From Saprospiraceae bacterium (GTDB taxonomy: Bacteria; Bacteroidota; Bacteroidia; Chitinophagales; Saprospiraceae): a stretch of DNA of 64,000 bases. Numbering within the stretch: position 1 is the stretch's first letter; every line of letters starts with the position of its first letter. The notes under the pieces were generated by a model. It worked only from the letters and a program-made list of their open reading frames with translations. It did no database searches and was not told where the DNA came from. The stretch lies in NCBI GenBank assembly GCA_016715105.1, contig JADKBO010000030.1, positions 26,244 to 90,243 of the forward strand, written 5' to 3'. The translations under genes were made by a program, and so were the position numbers. This document shows positions 1 through 7,857 of this stretch, in pieces.

Positions 1-173
1 ATCAAAGTAAGCAGGCAATTGTCGCCGAAATCATCAAAATGGGCATTGTTATTTCGATCATTTATATGCAAGGTACTTGGTTTGGAATTGCTGCTTTTGT
101 TATTATTTCATACACTTTAATAAGTGTTTTATCGAGTTGTTATTTTCTTTTGTTTCAGAAAAACCACATATAA
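1..173 (+). CDS. C-terminal end of a multi-pass membrane protein (partial)
   Basis: The window opens inside this gene. Reading from base 3, the frame encodes about 56 residues and stops at 171-173. The tail has two hydrophobic stretches (MGIVISIIYMQ and FGIAAFVIISYTLISVLSSCYFLLF) and ends in the basic sequence QKNHI, so the protein is an integral membrane protein. Too little remains to name a family; a polysaccharide flippase or another transporter tail would fit equally well. Low certainty on function, good certainty that the frame is coding. Confidence 0.5.
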   Translation, partial: QSKQAIVAEIIKMGIVISIIYMQGTWFGIAAFVIISYTLISVLSSCYFLLFQKNHI

Positions 174-256
174 ATTTTTACTAGAATAATGAATTTTAAA
201 TATATTTAAATTGAAAGGAAATTATTCTCTTATTTCTATTACAAATTTCGAAATTT

Positions 257-460
257 ATGAGATCTATAACCATTGATATTATTAATGAAAACGCAATCAG
301 GCTCTTAGAAGATCTTGAACTTATGCAACTTATTCATTTGCATAAGGATGATTTAAAAAAGTCAAAAAAAGTAAATTGGTCTAAAGAATACAAAGGTATG
401 ATGACAAAAGAATCTAAAACCAAAGTAGACAATCAGTTAAGAAACTTGCGCAATGGATGA
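257..460 (+). CDS. VapB-like antitoxin, orphaned
   Basis: 67-residue protein with no membrane segment. Its N-terminus looks like a short DNA-binding or dimerisation strand (RSITIDIINENAIRLLEDLE), followed by a charged, Lys-rich tail of the kind that wraps a toxin. Small proteins of this shape lie directly upstream of PIN-domain toxins in Bacteroidota. Here the next gene would start inside this one, with ATG at 453 overlapping the stop TGA, which is typical translational coupling. Only the tail of a PIN domain survives downstream (to 631). Assignment as an antitoxin is inferred mainly from that neighbour. Confidence 0.55.
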   Translation: MRSITIDIINENAIRLLEDLELMQLIHLHKDDLKKSKKVNWSKEYKGMMTKESKTKVDNQLRNLRNG

Positions 461-631
461 GATTTAATAATTTGCCGAAAACCTGAAATATATAATGTAT
501 TACTACCCGACGCAATAATAGCTGCTACGGCACTTACCTATAATTTGGTATTGATTTCGAGAAACACTTCGGATTTCAGTAAGATAACTGATATTGAAAT
601 TATTGATCCATTTATATTGGATCCATTATAA
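453..631 (+). pseudogene. VapC PIN-domain toxin remnant, internally deleted
   Basis: The toxin start codon is still present (ATG at 453, coding MDEI) and overlaps the antitoxin stop, but two stops follow at once. Another frame, from about 476 to the stop at 629-631, reads KPEIYNVLLPDAIIAATAL and continues with a segment containing LISRNTSDF and ending IIDPFILDPL. The LPDAIIAATA helix with its acidic residue, the R-N-T-x-D-F strand and the closing I-I-x-P are the C-terminal third of a PIN ribonuclease domain. Roughly the first 80-90 residues, with the first catalytic aspartates, are missing. The toxin is dead. Confidence 0.75.
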
Positions 632-636
632 GATAA

Positions 637-1917
637 TTAACTAGTAATTCTAGTCACCATGATCTTATCTACCCTTTGCCCATCCTTATCAATCACTTCC
701 AATTGAAAATTATCCAAAATAACTTTTGCTCCAACGTCTGGTAATTCGTTGTGAATGTGCATGAATAGGCCTGCAACTGTGTTGTATGATCCATCAATTT
801 CCTCATCTACATTGATGGAAAAGTATTTTATAAATTCCATTACAGGATATTGACCATCTACCAACCAACTTTGTGGATCTCTTTGCACTATTTCGTATTC
901 ATCTTGGTCACTTTCCGTTACATCTCCAATGAGTGCATCTACTACATCGTCCATTGTTACAATGCCTGTGGTACTTCCATATTCATCCACAATGATACCG
1001 TAATGCATTCTTTGTTCCTTAAATAATTCCAAAACTTTATAAGCACTAGTCGTTTCATTGAGGAATATCGGAGTTTTTAAATAGTTTTTAATTTGAAAGT
1101 CAACCTCTATTTGGGGAACAAATAAATCCTTCAATAAAACGATTCCAACCACTTTATCCAAGTCATTGTTTTTGCAAACTGGATAGGCTGAGTGTTTTTC
1201 TTCATTGATTTTTGCTCGAATGTTTTCCCAAGAATCTTTGACATCAAAAAAAACAATTTCGCTTCGGTGGGTAAAAAGTGAATTCACCTTTCGGTCACCG
1301 AATTCAAATACACGCTCAACGATGTTTTGCTCAATATCTGCAATTTCACCATCCTCAGCACTTTCCTTGATAATGGATTTAATTTCTTCTTCAGAAACTT
1401 TGCTTCCTCGTACTTTTTTGATGCCCAGAATATGCAACAACAAATCATTGGATTGAGTCAACAACCAGACAAAAGGCGATGTTATTTTTGAAAGTAGTCG
1501 CATGGGTTTTGCCAGAAATATTGCAATAGTCTCTGGGAAAGTCATACCCAATCTTTTTGGAAGTAACTCTCCAAGCAATATAGATAAATAGGTCACAAAG
1601 ACCACAATGATTCCCACGGCCATATTGTCTGCATACGGTTTTAATACATCATATTGATTGAGGAAACCCGCAACATCAGAAGTTAATTTTTCACCGCTGT
1701 ATACACCCAGTAAAATGCCTATTAAGGTAATGCCTATCTGCACAGTTGAAAGAAACTTAGTGGGATTTTCTGATAATTCCAAAGCAGTTTTTGCCCCAGA
1801 CATGCCTTTCTTAATCGCACTTTCCAATTTGAATTTACGAGAAGAAACCAATGACATTTCTGCCATTGAAAAAATGCCATTGAGTAGGACCAAACCTATA
1901 ATGATGAGTATTTCCAT
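637..1917 (-). CDS. CNNM/CorC (hemolysin-family) membrane transporter with CBS pair
   Basis: 426 residues, full length for the family. Residues 1 to about 190 form a CNNM (DUF21) transmembrane domain with hydrophobic segments at 1-20, about 58-76, 98-115 and 120-140. A CBS pair lies at about 205-330 (starts SLFTHRSEIVFF; contains GIIVDEYGSTTGIVTMDDVVD). A CorC_HlyC accessory domain follows from about 340 (DGQYPVMEFIKYF, YNTVAGLFM). Family members are linked to Mg2+ or Co2+ efflux; the old name hemolysin is not supported by mechanism. The ATG at 1917 precedes the first membrane helix. It stands alone, with the dead VapC locus downstream. Confidence 0.9.
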   Translation of the reverse strand: MEILIIIGLVLLNGIFSMAEMSLVSSRKFKLESAIKKGMSGAKTALELSENPTKFLSTVQIGITLIGILLGVYSGEKLTSDVAGFLNQYDVLKPYADNMAVGIIVVFVTYLSILLGELLPKRLGMTFPETIAIFLAKPMRLLSKITSPFVWLLTQSNDLLLHILGIKKVRGSKVSEEEIKSIIKESAEDGEIADIEQNIVERVFEFGDRKVNSLFTHRSEIVFFDVKDSWENIRAKINEEKHSAYPVCKNNDLDKVVGIVLLKDLFVPQIEVDFQIKNYLKTPIFLNETTSAYKVLELFKEQRMHYGIIVDEYGSTTGIVTMDDVVDALIGDVTESDQDEYEIVQRDPQSWLVDGQYPVMEFIKYFSINVDEEIDGSYNTVAGLFMHIHNELPDVGAKVILDNFQLEVIDKDGQRVDKIMVTRITS

Positions 1918-2257
1918 ATGAAAATTGTAACGTTGTAAGTTTGCACGGATGATTTAATCCAGTGTAAAGATAGTCGATTTTTGTTATCCCCTAAAGTTGC
2001 CAAAAAAATTAAAAAATGTATTAGACTAAGTATAAGTCTAAAAATCGCCTTGGTCAAACCCATCAAATCAGAGGTTTCGCAAAAAGTAAGGTGAGCTAAT
2101 TCAGGTCTGAACAACCAAAAGTTCGTCTCAATCTTTCAAAATCAACCATCATTAAATTTAATATTAGGTAGCCAAGGATTTAACATCTACACCCTATTTA
2201 AAAATCAAATAAATCCATAACTTTATCCCATTCACCAACCTCAAAAAACAAAACGCT
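1918..2257. other. Non-coding spacer between divergent genes
   Basis: 340 bases separate the CNNM transporter and the nuclease, which are divergently transcribed, so both promoters must lie here. I see no coding region. A small hairpin occurs near 2028 (TAGACT, 7-base loop, AGTCTA). No convincing -33/-7 pair could be fixed by eye. Confidence 0.5.
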
Positions 2258-3370
2258 ATGCCTTGGTACAACGACCTCAGACCCACCTCCGATGACAATA
2301 AACAATCATTTGGTCAAACTTTTCCTTTTCTTGATAACACAGAGCGAGCTAAAATCATTCGTAATTTATTGCGCTTGAGGAAAGACTTGGCATCCATCAC
2401 TGCAAATAAAAATGCAGATCAAAATGTTCTGATAGCCACCTGGAATCTCAAAGAGTTTGGCCATATCACAAAAAGACTACCAGAGTCCTATTTTTACATC
2501 GCAGAGATTCTGAGTAAATTTGATTTAATTGCCATTCAAGAGATAAAAACTAGTCTTAAAGACCTCCAAATTCTCATGAGATTGCTGGGTGCCGATTGGA
2601 GTTACCTTGTCAATGACATCACCGGTGGATCCGCTGGTAATTCAGAAAGTTTTGCATACATATTCAACAATAAAAGAGTACAACCTACTGGACTTGCGGG
2701 TGAAATTGTGCTTTGGGATGAAATATCGCAAAATCTGACCATCAAACAATTGATGCGAACTCCATATATCACAGGTTTTAAAGCTGGATGGAAATCTTTT
2801 GCCATCATCAATATACATCTCAAGCCTAGCAATAACGCTCCCAATGTTGCGATCAGAAAAGAAGAAATTACTGCCTTGACCGATATTATAGAAATGAGGT
2901 TGAAAAACAAAACCATGTGGACAGAAAACCTTATGCTGATGGGCGATTTCAATTTATATCATGACAATACGGACATTATTGATGTAATAACGAGTAAAGG
3001 ATTTTTGGAATTGGCACATCTCAAAGGTCAAGCAACTAATGTGAGTGGCACCGAGGCCTATGATAAAGTCTTCTATCTCAAAAATAAATATTTTGACTTG
3101 GTTTCTCCCACAGGTTTGAATACTGGTGGCATTTTCAAGTTTTTTGATTCTGTATTTCGCCTGGATGAAGATTGGGACGCATACAAAGATCAAATGTTGG
3201 CTCACAAGGAAGACCCTTCCACTTTAGTTACTGACGACGACTTCAAGAAATATTTCAAAAACCATTGGCGGGTCAGACAGATTTCTGATCATTTACCTGT
3301 TTGGCTATCCATGACTATTGATTCTTCAGATGAATTCCTGGAGGAGAAGCTGGTGGAGAATTTGGTCTAG
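2258..3370 (+). CDS. Endonuclease/exonuclease/phosphatase (DNase I-like) family protein
   Basis: 370-residue soluble protein with no signal peptide. All marker motifs of the EEP fold are visible in order: the N in ATWNLKEFG near residue 68, the metal-binding QE in LIAIQEIK near 92, HLKP near 187, the catalytic GDFN near 229 and the terminal SDHLPVW near 343. The family cuts phosphodiester bonds in DNA, RNA or phospholipids using Mg2+; the substrate cannot be told from sequence. The N-terminal 60 residues are specific to this protein. It is monocistronic, ending before a stretch of TTTATTCG-type repeats. Confidence 0.85.
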   Translation: MPWYNDLRPTSDDNKQSFGQTFPFLDNTERAKIIRNLLRLRKDLASITANKNADQNVLIATWNLKEFGHITKRLPESYFYIAEILSKFDLIAIQEIKTSLKDLQILMRLLGADWSYLVNDITGGSAGNSESFAYIFNNKRVQPTGLAGEIVLWDEISQNLTIKQLMRTPYITGFKAGWKSFAIINIHLKPSNNAPNVAIRKEEITALTDIIEMRLKNKTMWTENLMLMGDFNLYHDNTDIIDVITSKGFLELAHLKGQATNVSGTEAYDKVFYLKNKYFDLVSPTGLNTGGIFKFFDSVFRLDEDWDAYKDQMLAHKEDPSTLVTDDDFKKYFKNHWRVRQISDHLPVWLSMTIDSSDEFLEEKLVENLV

Positions 3371-3412
3371 AGGTTTATTCGTTTATTCGTTTATTTTGCA
3401 ATTATTTGTTTA
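3371..3412 (+). repeat. Short-word repeat, unit about TTTATTCG
   Basis: Directly after the nuclease stop the sequence runs as degenerate copies of an 8-base word (TTTATTCG, TTTATTCG, TTTATTTT). The same word returns at about 4298-4336 behind the crp-like gene, so both flanks of that gene carry the same low-complexity repeat. Confidence 0.6.
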
Positions 3413-3617
3413 CTGCCTTGGGCATTGGACAGATAAATTGTAATGGACAAAATGAAACTAATAGATAGAATCTTGGTTATACGTAAAGGATGCCTTCAAA
3501 TTTGTTTTATGGTAATTTTAAGCAGGCTTGAAAATCCGTCATCAATAAAATGTTAGAAGGCATAATATTTTACGCATCTTCGATTTAACTTTACAATTTT
3601 TCCGAATTTGATATAAA

Positions 3618-4283
3618 ATGACAAACGCAGATTTCAAACCCTTTGATTTACAATGCTACACCAAACTCTACGAAAAATTTCAATACCTTTTTGAGGAAGA
3701 ATTGATCAACGAAATATGTATGTATGGCAAATCATCCCGATTTCCTGCGGATCAAATCATCATTGACATAGGAGATAAAATCAAACAAATGCCTTTGGTC
3801 ATTACTGGTTCTGTGCGTATCATGACTGAGGATGAAGAAGGTAGAGAGTTGCTCTTATATTATTTGGAATTGGGTGATACTTGTGCGATGACACTCAATT
3901 GTTGTTCAAGGTCAGCCAAGAGTAATATCCGAGCAGTAACGGAAGAGCCTTGTGAAATGTTGATGGTTCCTATTGAATACATGGACGTTTGGATGGTAAA
4001 ATACAAGTCTTGGAGAAATTTTGTTTTGGAAAGTTATAATACCAGGCTCAATGAAATGTTGGAAGCCATTGATTCCTTAGCTTTCCACAATATGGAAGAA
4101 AGGATCGTCAAATATTTGAAAGATAGGGCCATGGTTTTGGGAGATGATACCCTCAAAATCACCCATTACCAAATTGCCAGGGATCTCAATTCCTCTAGGG
4201 TAGTTATTTCTCGGATTATGAAAAAACTGGAGGATAATGGTCAGGTTACTCAGAGTAGGAATATGATCAAAGTGGTGATGTAG
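3618..4283 (+). CDS. Crp/Fnr family transcriptional regulator
   Basis: 221 residues. An N-terminal cyclic-nucleotide-binding-like beta roll occupies about 25-140 and a winged helix-turn-helix of the Crp type occupies about 165-221 (ITHYQIARDLNSSRVVISRIMKKLE). There is no signal peptide. The effector pocket lacks an obvious cAMP signature, and the stretch GDTCAMTLNCC carries three cysteines close together, which could allow redox or metal sensing; that is inference. Homologues in Bacteroidota are often annotated only as Crp/Fnr. The ATG at 3618 begins a free-standing gene. Confidence 0.9.
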   Translation: MTNADFKPFDLQCYTKLYEKFQYLFEEELINEICMYGKSSRFPADQIIIDIGDKIKQMPLVITGSVRIMTEDEEGRELLLYYLELGDTCAMTLNCCSRSAKSNIRAVTEEPCEMLMVPIEYMDVWMVKYKSWRNFVLESYNTRLNEMLEAIDSLAFHNMEERIVKYLKDRAMVLGDDTLKITHYQIARDLNSSRVVISRIMKKLEDNGQVTQSRNMIKVVM

Positions 4284-4297
4284 GGAATTGGAGACTG

Positions 4298-4361
4298 TTT
4301 ACTCGTTTATTTGTTTATGCGTTTATTTGTTTATGCTAATTAAAGGCGAAAAGCTTTTCGC
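4298..4361. repeat. TTTATTTG-word repeat ending in a 16-bp perfect palindrome
   Basis: After the regulator the word GTTTATTTGTTTATGC is repeated in tandem. It is followed at 4346-4361 by the perfect palindrome GCGAAAAGCTTTTCGC. The palindrome has no loop or T tract, so it is a weak terminator candidate between two convergent genes. Confidence 0.5.
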
Positions 4362-4378
4362 TTATTCTACTGGATATT

Positions 4379-4561
4379 TTACAATACCCGTTGTACCGAC
4401 CCAAGGCCTTGCGTCTCTCCACCTTTACTGTTTCCTCGGCATTTGTCGCTACAATATTTGACTTCCTGCCAATTCTTTTCCCATTTTTTCCGCCAGCTAA
4501 AAGGCCTTTTACATACTAAACACAACTTAGTAGGCAGATTTTCCTTTTTTACTTGTTTCAT
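4379..4561 (-). CDS. DUF2256 zinc-ribbon-like small protein
   Basis: 60 residues. The core KENLPTKLCLVCKRPFSWRKKWEKNW followed by KYCSDKCRGN matches the DUF2256 family, with two CxxC-type pairs (CLVC and CSDKC) that probably bind zinc. Family members normally end just after the second cysteine pair. This one has about 16 extra residues (SKGGETQGLGSVQRVL) coded by a palindromic intergenic repeat. It lies 38 bases downstream of the DUF2805 gene in the same direction. The two families often neighbour cryptochrome/photolyase genes, but none is visible here. Confidence 0.85.
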   Translation of the reverse strand: MKQVKKENLPTKLCLVCKRPFSWRKKWEKNWQEVKYCSDKCRGNSKGGETQGLGSVQRVL

Positions 4562-4599
4562 TTATATTCTGGAATTTGTAAAATGTCAAAAAGGCAAGG

Positions 4600-4899
4600 T
4601 CATTTTTTGATCGATCTCCTTTTACTTATTTTATTCTGACTGATGGTGCGCTGTAAATTACATTGGAATTTGAGGATGCCATCCACTCTTTTGTGCAGAT
4701 GTTTTTGACTTACCCCACTGTGTACACGTTTTCGCCAAAGTTCAAAACTAGATCTTTTTAGTTCTCGTCTCATGATGGCCACTACTTCGGATTCCTTTAA
4801 TGAAAATTGGACTTCCAAAGCTTCGAAAGGTGTGCGATCTTCCCAAGCCATTTCAATGATACGATCGATGTCTTTTTGTTCCAGTTTTTGCAAGCGCAT
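4600..4899 (-). CDS. DUF2805 / TIGR03643 family protein
   Basis: 99 residues when started at the ATG at 4899 (MRLQKLEQKD). The hallmark sequence DIDRIIEMAWEDRTPFEA, then VVAIMRRELK and FELWRKRV, is the TIGR03643 family, a small probable helix-turn-helix protein of unknown role. An upstream in-frame ATG at 4986 would add 29 hydrophobic residues not seen in the family, so I prefer 4899. The C-terminal 30 basic residues (LQRTISQNKISKRRSIKK) exceed the usual family length. It likely forms an operon with the DUF2256 gene. Confidence 0.85.
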   Translation of the reverse strand: MRLQKLEQKDIDRIIEMAWEDRTPFEALEVQFSLKESEVVAIMRRELKRSSFELWRKRVHSGVSQKHLHKRVDGILKFQCNLQRTISQNKISKRRSIKK

Positions 4900-5130
4900 A
4901 AGATTTCGAATGGTGAAATCAATTAACAAGTAATTTTGGAAAACGTTTACGACTAATTTATGAATAGTCAAATAGTGTTTAAACAACCGTTATTTAAAGC
5001 CAAAAACAACTACCATAGCTCGTTCATTTTATACCTAATTGTGTGATTAATTCTGAAAATCCCTCATAAAACCTGTCATAAAACCTTGACTTATAATCAA
5101 TCGATGACAATTTGGCACCTCAATGCATCG

Positions 5131-5145
5131 TGGCACATGCTTTGC
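5131..5145 (+). promoter_or_regulatory. Sigma-54-type -24/-12 promoter upstream of htpG
   Basis: TGGCAC, five bases, then TTGC fits the sigma-54 consensus TGGCAC-N5-TTGC exactly, with GG and GC the correct 12 bases apart. A second, imperfect copy (TGGCAC at 5113-5118, then TGCA with spacing one base short) lies just upstream. Predicted transcription would begin near 5157, 21 bases before the htpG ATG. Basis is the motif only; an RpoN gene and an enhancer-binding protein are not in this window. Confidence 0.6.
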
Positions 5146-5177
5146 CACCTTGGCTGTGTAAATCAAACATTATACAA

Positions 5178-7046
5178 ATGGCAAAAGGACATATTTCTGT
5201 ACAAGCGGAAAACATATTTCCGATAATTAAAAAGTTTTTATATTCTGACCAAGAAATCTTTCTAAGAGAGTTGGTATCCAATGCCGTAGATGCAACAACC
5301 AAGGTGAAAACCCTCGCAGCGATAGGCGATTTAAAAGGTGAATTGGGTGACACCACCATCAATATACACATCGATAAGGATGCCAAAACCTTGACCATTT
5401 CTGATAAAGGAATTGGAATGACTGAGCATGAAGTAGAAAAATACCTCAATCAGGTTGCATTTTCTTCTGCTGAAGAGTTTTTAGAAAAATACAAAAACCA
5501 AGCTTCTGCCATCATCGGCCATTTTGGTCTTGGATTTTATTCGGCTTTTATGGTGGCGGCAAAAGTTGAGGTGGTCACAAAATCATATCAAGAAGATGCA
5601 CCTGCTGTAAGATGGATTTGTGATGGTAATCCTGAGTATGAAATTGAGCAAGCTGAGAAATCTGAAAGAGGTACCGATATCATCTTACACATTGCAGATG
5701 ACAGCCATGATTACCTCGAAAATGAAAGAATTGAAGATTTACTAAATAAGTATTGCAAATTCCTTCCGGTAGAAATTCAATTTGGAACCAAAACTCACAC
5801 AGAATACGAAGGTGAGGGCGAAGATCAAAAGGAGATTAAAACGGAAATCCCCAATATCGTCAATAATCCTAATCCACTTTGGAAAAAAAGACCAGCTGAT
5901 CTTACGGAAGAAGACTACAAAAGCTTTTACAAGGAACTCTATCCAATGAGCCAACCCCCACTCTTCTGGATCCACCTCAATATCGATTATCCGTTTAATC
6001 TTACCGGTGTATTGTATTTCCCTAAACTCAACAATACCCTTGAGATTCAAAGAAATAAAATACAACTCTATAGCAATCAAGTATTTGTAACGGATGAAGT
6101 AAAAGACATCGTTCCAGAGTTTCTTACACTCTTACACGGGGTCATTGATTCACCAGACATTCCACTCAACGTATCACGATCGTACCTACAGGCTGATGCC
6201 AATGTGAAGAAAATCACTTCTTACATCACTAAAAAGGTCGCAGAAAAATTTGAGTCGATGTTTAAAACAGACAGACCGACTTTTGAAGAAAGATGGAATG
6301 AAACGGGTGTTTTTGTAAAATATGGGATGATCAGTGATGAGAAATTCAGTGAAAAAGCTATGAATTTCGCATTGCTAAAAGATACAGATGGTAAAAAATA
6401 TACCATCGAAGAATATAAAGCGCTGATCAAAGACACGCAAACTGACAAATACGATCGTCTGGTAAGCATATATACAACCCAGCCAAAAGATCAGTATACA
6501 TATGTCCAGGCGGCCAAAAATCAAGGATACAATGTATTAGTTTTTGATACACCGATTGACAACCATTTCATGCAACATTTAGAGTACAAAGGTGAGAAAC
6601 TAACTTTTGTACGGGTTGACTCTGAAACAGTAGACAATTTGGTGCAAAAAGATGAAAAGAAGGAATCTGTGCTTTCCGAAAAGGAACAAGAAACAGTAAA
6701 AGAAATCTTTACCAAATCCATCACCAATTTACAAGGTGGTAGCATTGAATTGAAGGCCTTGTCACCAGAAGACAATCCTGTTTTGATTACGAAACCAGAG
6801 TTTATGCGTAGAATGAAAGAAATGCAGATGATGCAAGGCATGGACTTGGGAGGCATGGGAGATATGCACAATGTGGTGGTGAATACCAATCACCCTTTGA
6901 TTGCTCAAAAACTCGTGGGAATGGCAGATGATCAACAAAAAGATATGGTTGATTACTTACACAAACTGGCTTTGCTCAATCAAAATATGTTGAATGGTGA
7001 AGACCTTGCAAATTTCGTAAAAACGAGTTTGGACAGATTGAAATAG
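5178..7046 (+). CDS. htpG: Molecular chaperone HtpG (bacterial Hsp90)
   Basis: 622 residues from the ATG at 5178 (MAKGHISVQAENIF), the normal family start. An open frame extends upstream to 5112 but overlaps the promoter-like sequence and adds residues not found in HtpG. The GHKL ATPase domain shows E31, N35 and D38 in RELVSNAVDA, then GIGMT and the lid motif GHFGLGFYSAFMV. The middle domain contains the NVSRSYLQAD segment, and a C-terminal dimerisation domain follows. It is a cytosolic ATP-dependent chaperone. A terminator follows at 7064-7098. Control by a sigma-54-type promoter would be unusual for a heat-shock gene. Confidence 0.97.
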   Translation: MAKGHISVQAENIFPIIKKFLYSDQEIFLRELVSNAVDATTKVKTLAAIGDLKGELGDTTINIHIDKDAKTLTISDKGIGMTEHEVEKYLNQVAFSSAEEFLEKYKNQASAIIGHFGLGFYSAFMVAAKVEVVTKSYQEDAPAVRWICDGNPEYEIEQAEKSERGTDIILHIADDSHDYLENERIEDLLNKYCKFLPVEIQFGTKTHTEYEGEGEDQKEIKTEIPNIVNNPNPLWKKRPADLTEEDYKSFYKELYPMSQPPLFWIHLNIDYPFNLTGVLYFPKLNNTLEIQRNKIQLYSNQVFVTDEVKDIVPEFLTLLHGVIDSPDIPLNVSRSYLQADANVKKITSYITKKVAEKFESMFKTDRPTFEERWNETGVFVKYGMISDEKFSEKAMNFALLKDTDGKKYTIEEYKALIKDTQTDKYDRLVSIYTTQPKDQYTYVQAAKNQGYNVLVFDTPIDNHFMQHLEYKGEKLTFVRVDSETVDNLVQKDEKKESVLSEKEQETVKEIFTKSITNLQGGSIELKALSPEDNPVLITKPEFMRRMKEMQMMQGMDLGGMGDMHNVVVNTNHPLIAQKLVGMADDQQKDMVDYLHKLALLNQNMLNGEDLANFVKTSLDRLK

Positions 7047-7063
7047 TTCGATTATAGAATTCA

Positions 7064-7098
7064 TAAAAAAAGGCTTGCAGATTTTGCAGGCCTTTTTT
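7064..7098 (+). terminator. Rho-independent terminator of htpG
   Basis: A run of A, then an 8-bp stem (GGCTTGCA paired with TGCAGGCC, including one G-U pair), the loop GATTT and a T6 tract. It begins 18 bases after the htpG stop. The symmetrical A and T tracts make it usable from both sides. Confidence 0.9.
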
Positions 7099-7123
7099 AT
7101 TGATATCCATTGGGGATGAGAAA

Positions 7124-7235
7124 AATGTGAATGGTGAATAGAGTGAATGGTAAATGGTAAATAGTGAATGGTGTAAGATGTGAAATGTAAAATGTGAAAT
7201 GTGAGATGTTGAGCCTTGGCACGCCTTGGTTTCAC
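7124..7235 (+). repeat. Word repeat (GTGAATG / GTGAAAT) ending in a GGCACGCC element
   Basis: About 85 bases of degenerate 7-8-base words (GTGAATGGTGAA, AAATGTGAAATGTG, AGATG) followed by TTGAGCCTTGGCACGCCTTGG. The same order, word run then TTGAG..GGCACGCC.., occurs at 50601-50712, so this is a composite intergenic element and not simple noise. Confidence 0.7.
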
Positions 7236-7282
7236 AGTATAAATATTGATTGCAACCACCTTCTGGTAAAGGCCTGCAAGAC

Positions 7283-7600
7283 TCAGGCTACATCGTGTTT
7301 TCTCCAGTAAAGAAAAATAACTGCAATGCAAGTCAAAATGCTAAATATTTCAAAAGCATGACGCATGTTTGATTCAAAATCAAAATAATGGGTTGAGAAA
7401 ATACCAGCTATGAATAAGAACCTCAACTTTACTTCTTTACCTTGAGATTTTAAATAATTATCAAATAAAATCAAATACAAGGTGGAAATCCAGCCAAAAG
7501 CAAGGAAGAGCAAACTTGGTTCATCCATGATTAATAATGGAATGAATAAAATTCCTATGATAATTAAAAATAAATAGTTTAGCCGTTTTTCCCGTTTCAT
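7283..7600 (-). CDS. Small integral membrane protein, unknown
   Basis: 105 residues. Three or four hydrophobic segments are visible: YLFLIIIGILFIPLLIM at about 9-25, LLFLAFGWISTLYLILF at about 30-46, FLFIAGIFS at about 61-69 and FSILTCIAVIFLYW at about 86-99. Short basic stretches lie between them (N-terminal KREKR, C-terminal RKHDVA). No family is recognised. The start ATG at 7600 is supported by the N-terminal basic-then-hydrophobic pattern. Codon use looks native. It converges on htpG. Confidence 0.65.
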   Translation of the reverse strand: MKREKRLNYLFLIIIGILFIPLLIMDEPSLLFLAFGWISTLYLILFDNYLKSQGKEVKLRFLFIAGIFSTHYFDFESNMRHAFEIFSILTCIAVIFLYWRKHDVA

Positions 7601-7826
7601 AGCTCTAAATAAATAACCAAATATACCTATTAAATTTTAAATAGTGGAGATAAATTTTATGCAGCCATTTTATAACTTCTCTGTATTTTCTTTTGAAATG
7701 CACAGCGTTGACCAATTAGGTTTTAAAAAATTGGATTGAGGGTACATTTCATTAAAAAAAGGATGCATTTAACGCTTTCTTGACACAACTTCTTTAGAAG
7801 GCATACGTCTTCAATCTCATGTATAT

Positions 7827-7834
7827 TATATTTG
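7827..7834 (+). promoter_or_regulatory. -7 box (TATATTTG) of the PPIase gene
   Basis: TATATTTG fits the Bacteroidota -7 consensus TAnnTTTG. Because it covers the potential ATG at 7819, it supports the downstream ATG at 7858 as the true start. No clear -33 TTTG is present at the expected distance. Confidence 0.55.
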
Positions 7835-7857
7835 CACAAAATTTGAAATATCACAAA

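Noticed and set aside
1896..2114. 72-codon minus-strand frame upstream of the CNNM gene
   Set aside because: Overlaps the start of a well-supported gene and has no protein-like pattern.
5112..5177. Upstream extension of htpG
   Set aside because: The added residues (MAPQCIVAHALPPW...) are not in HtpG homologues and overlap the promoter motif.
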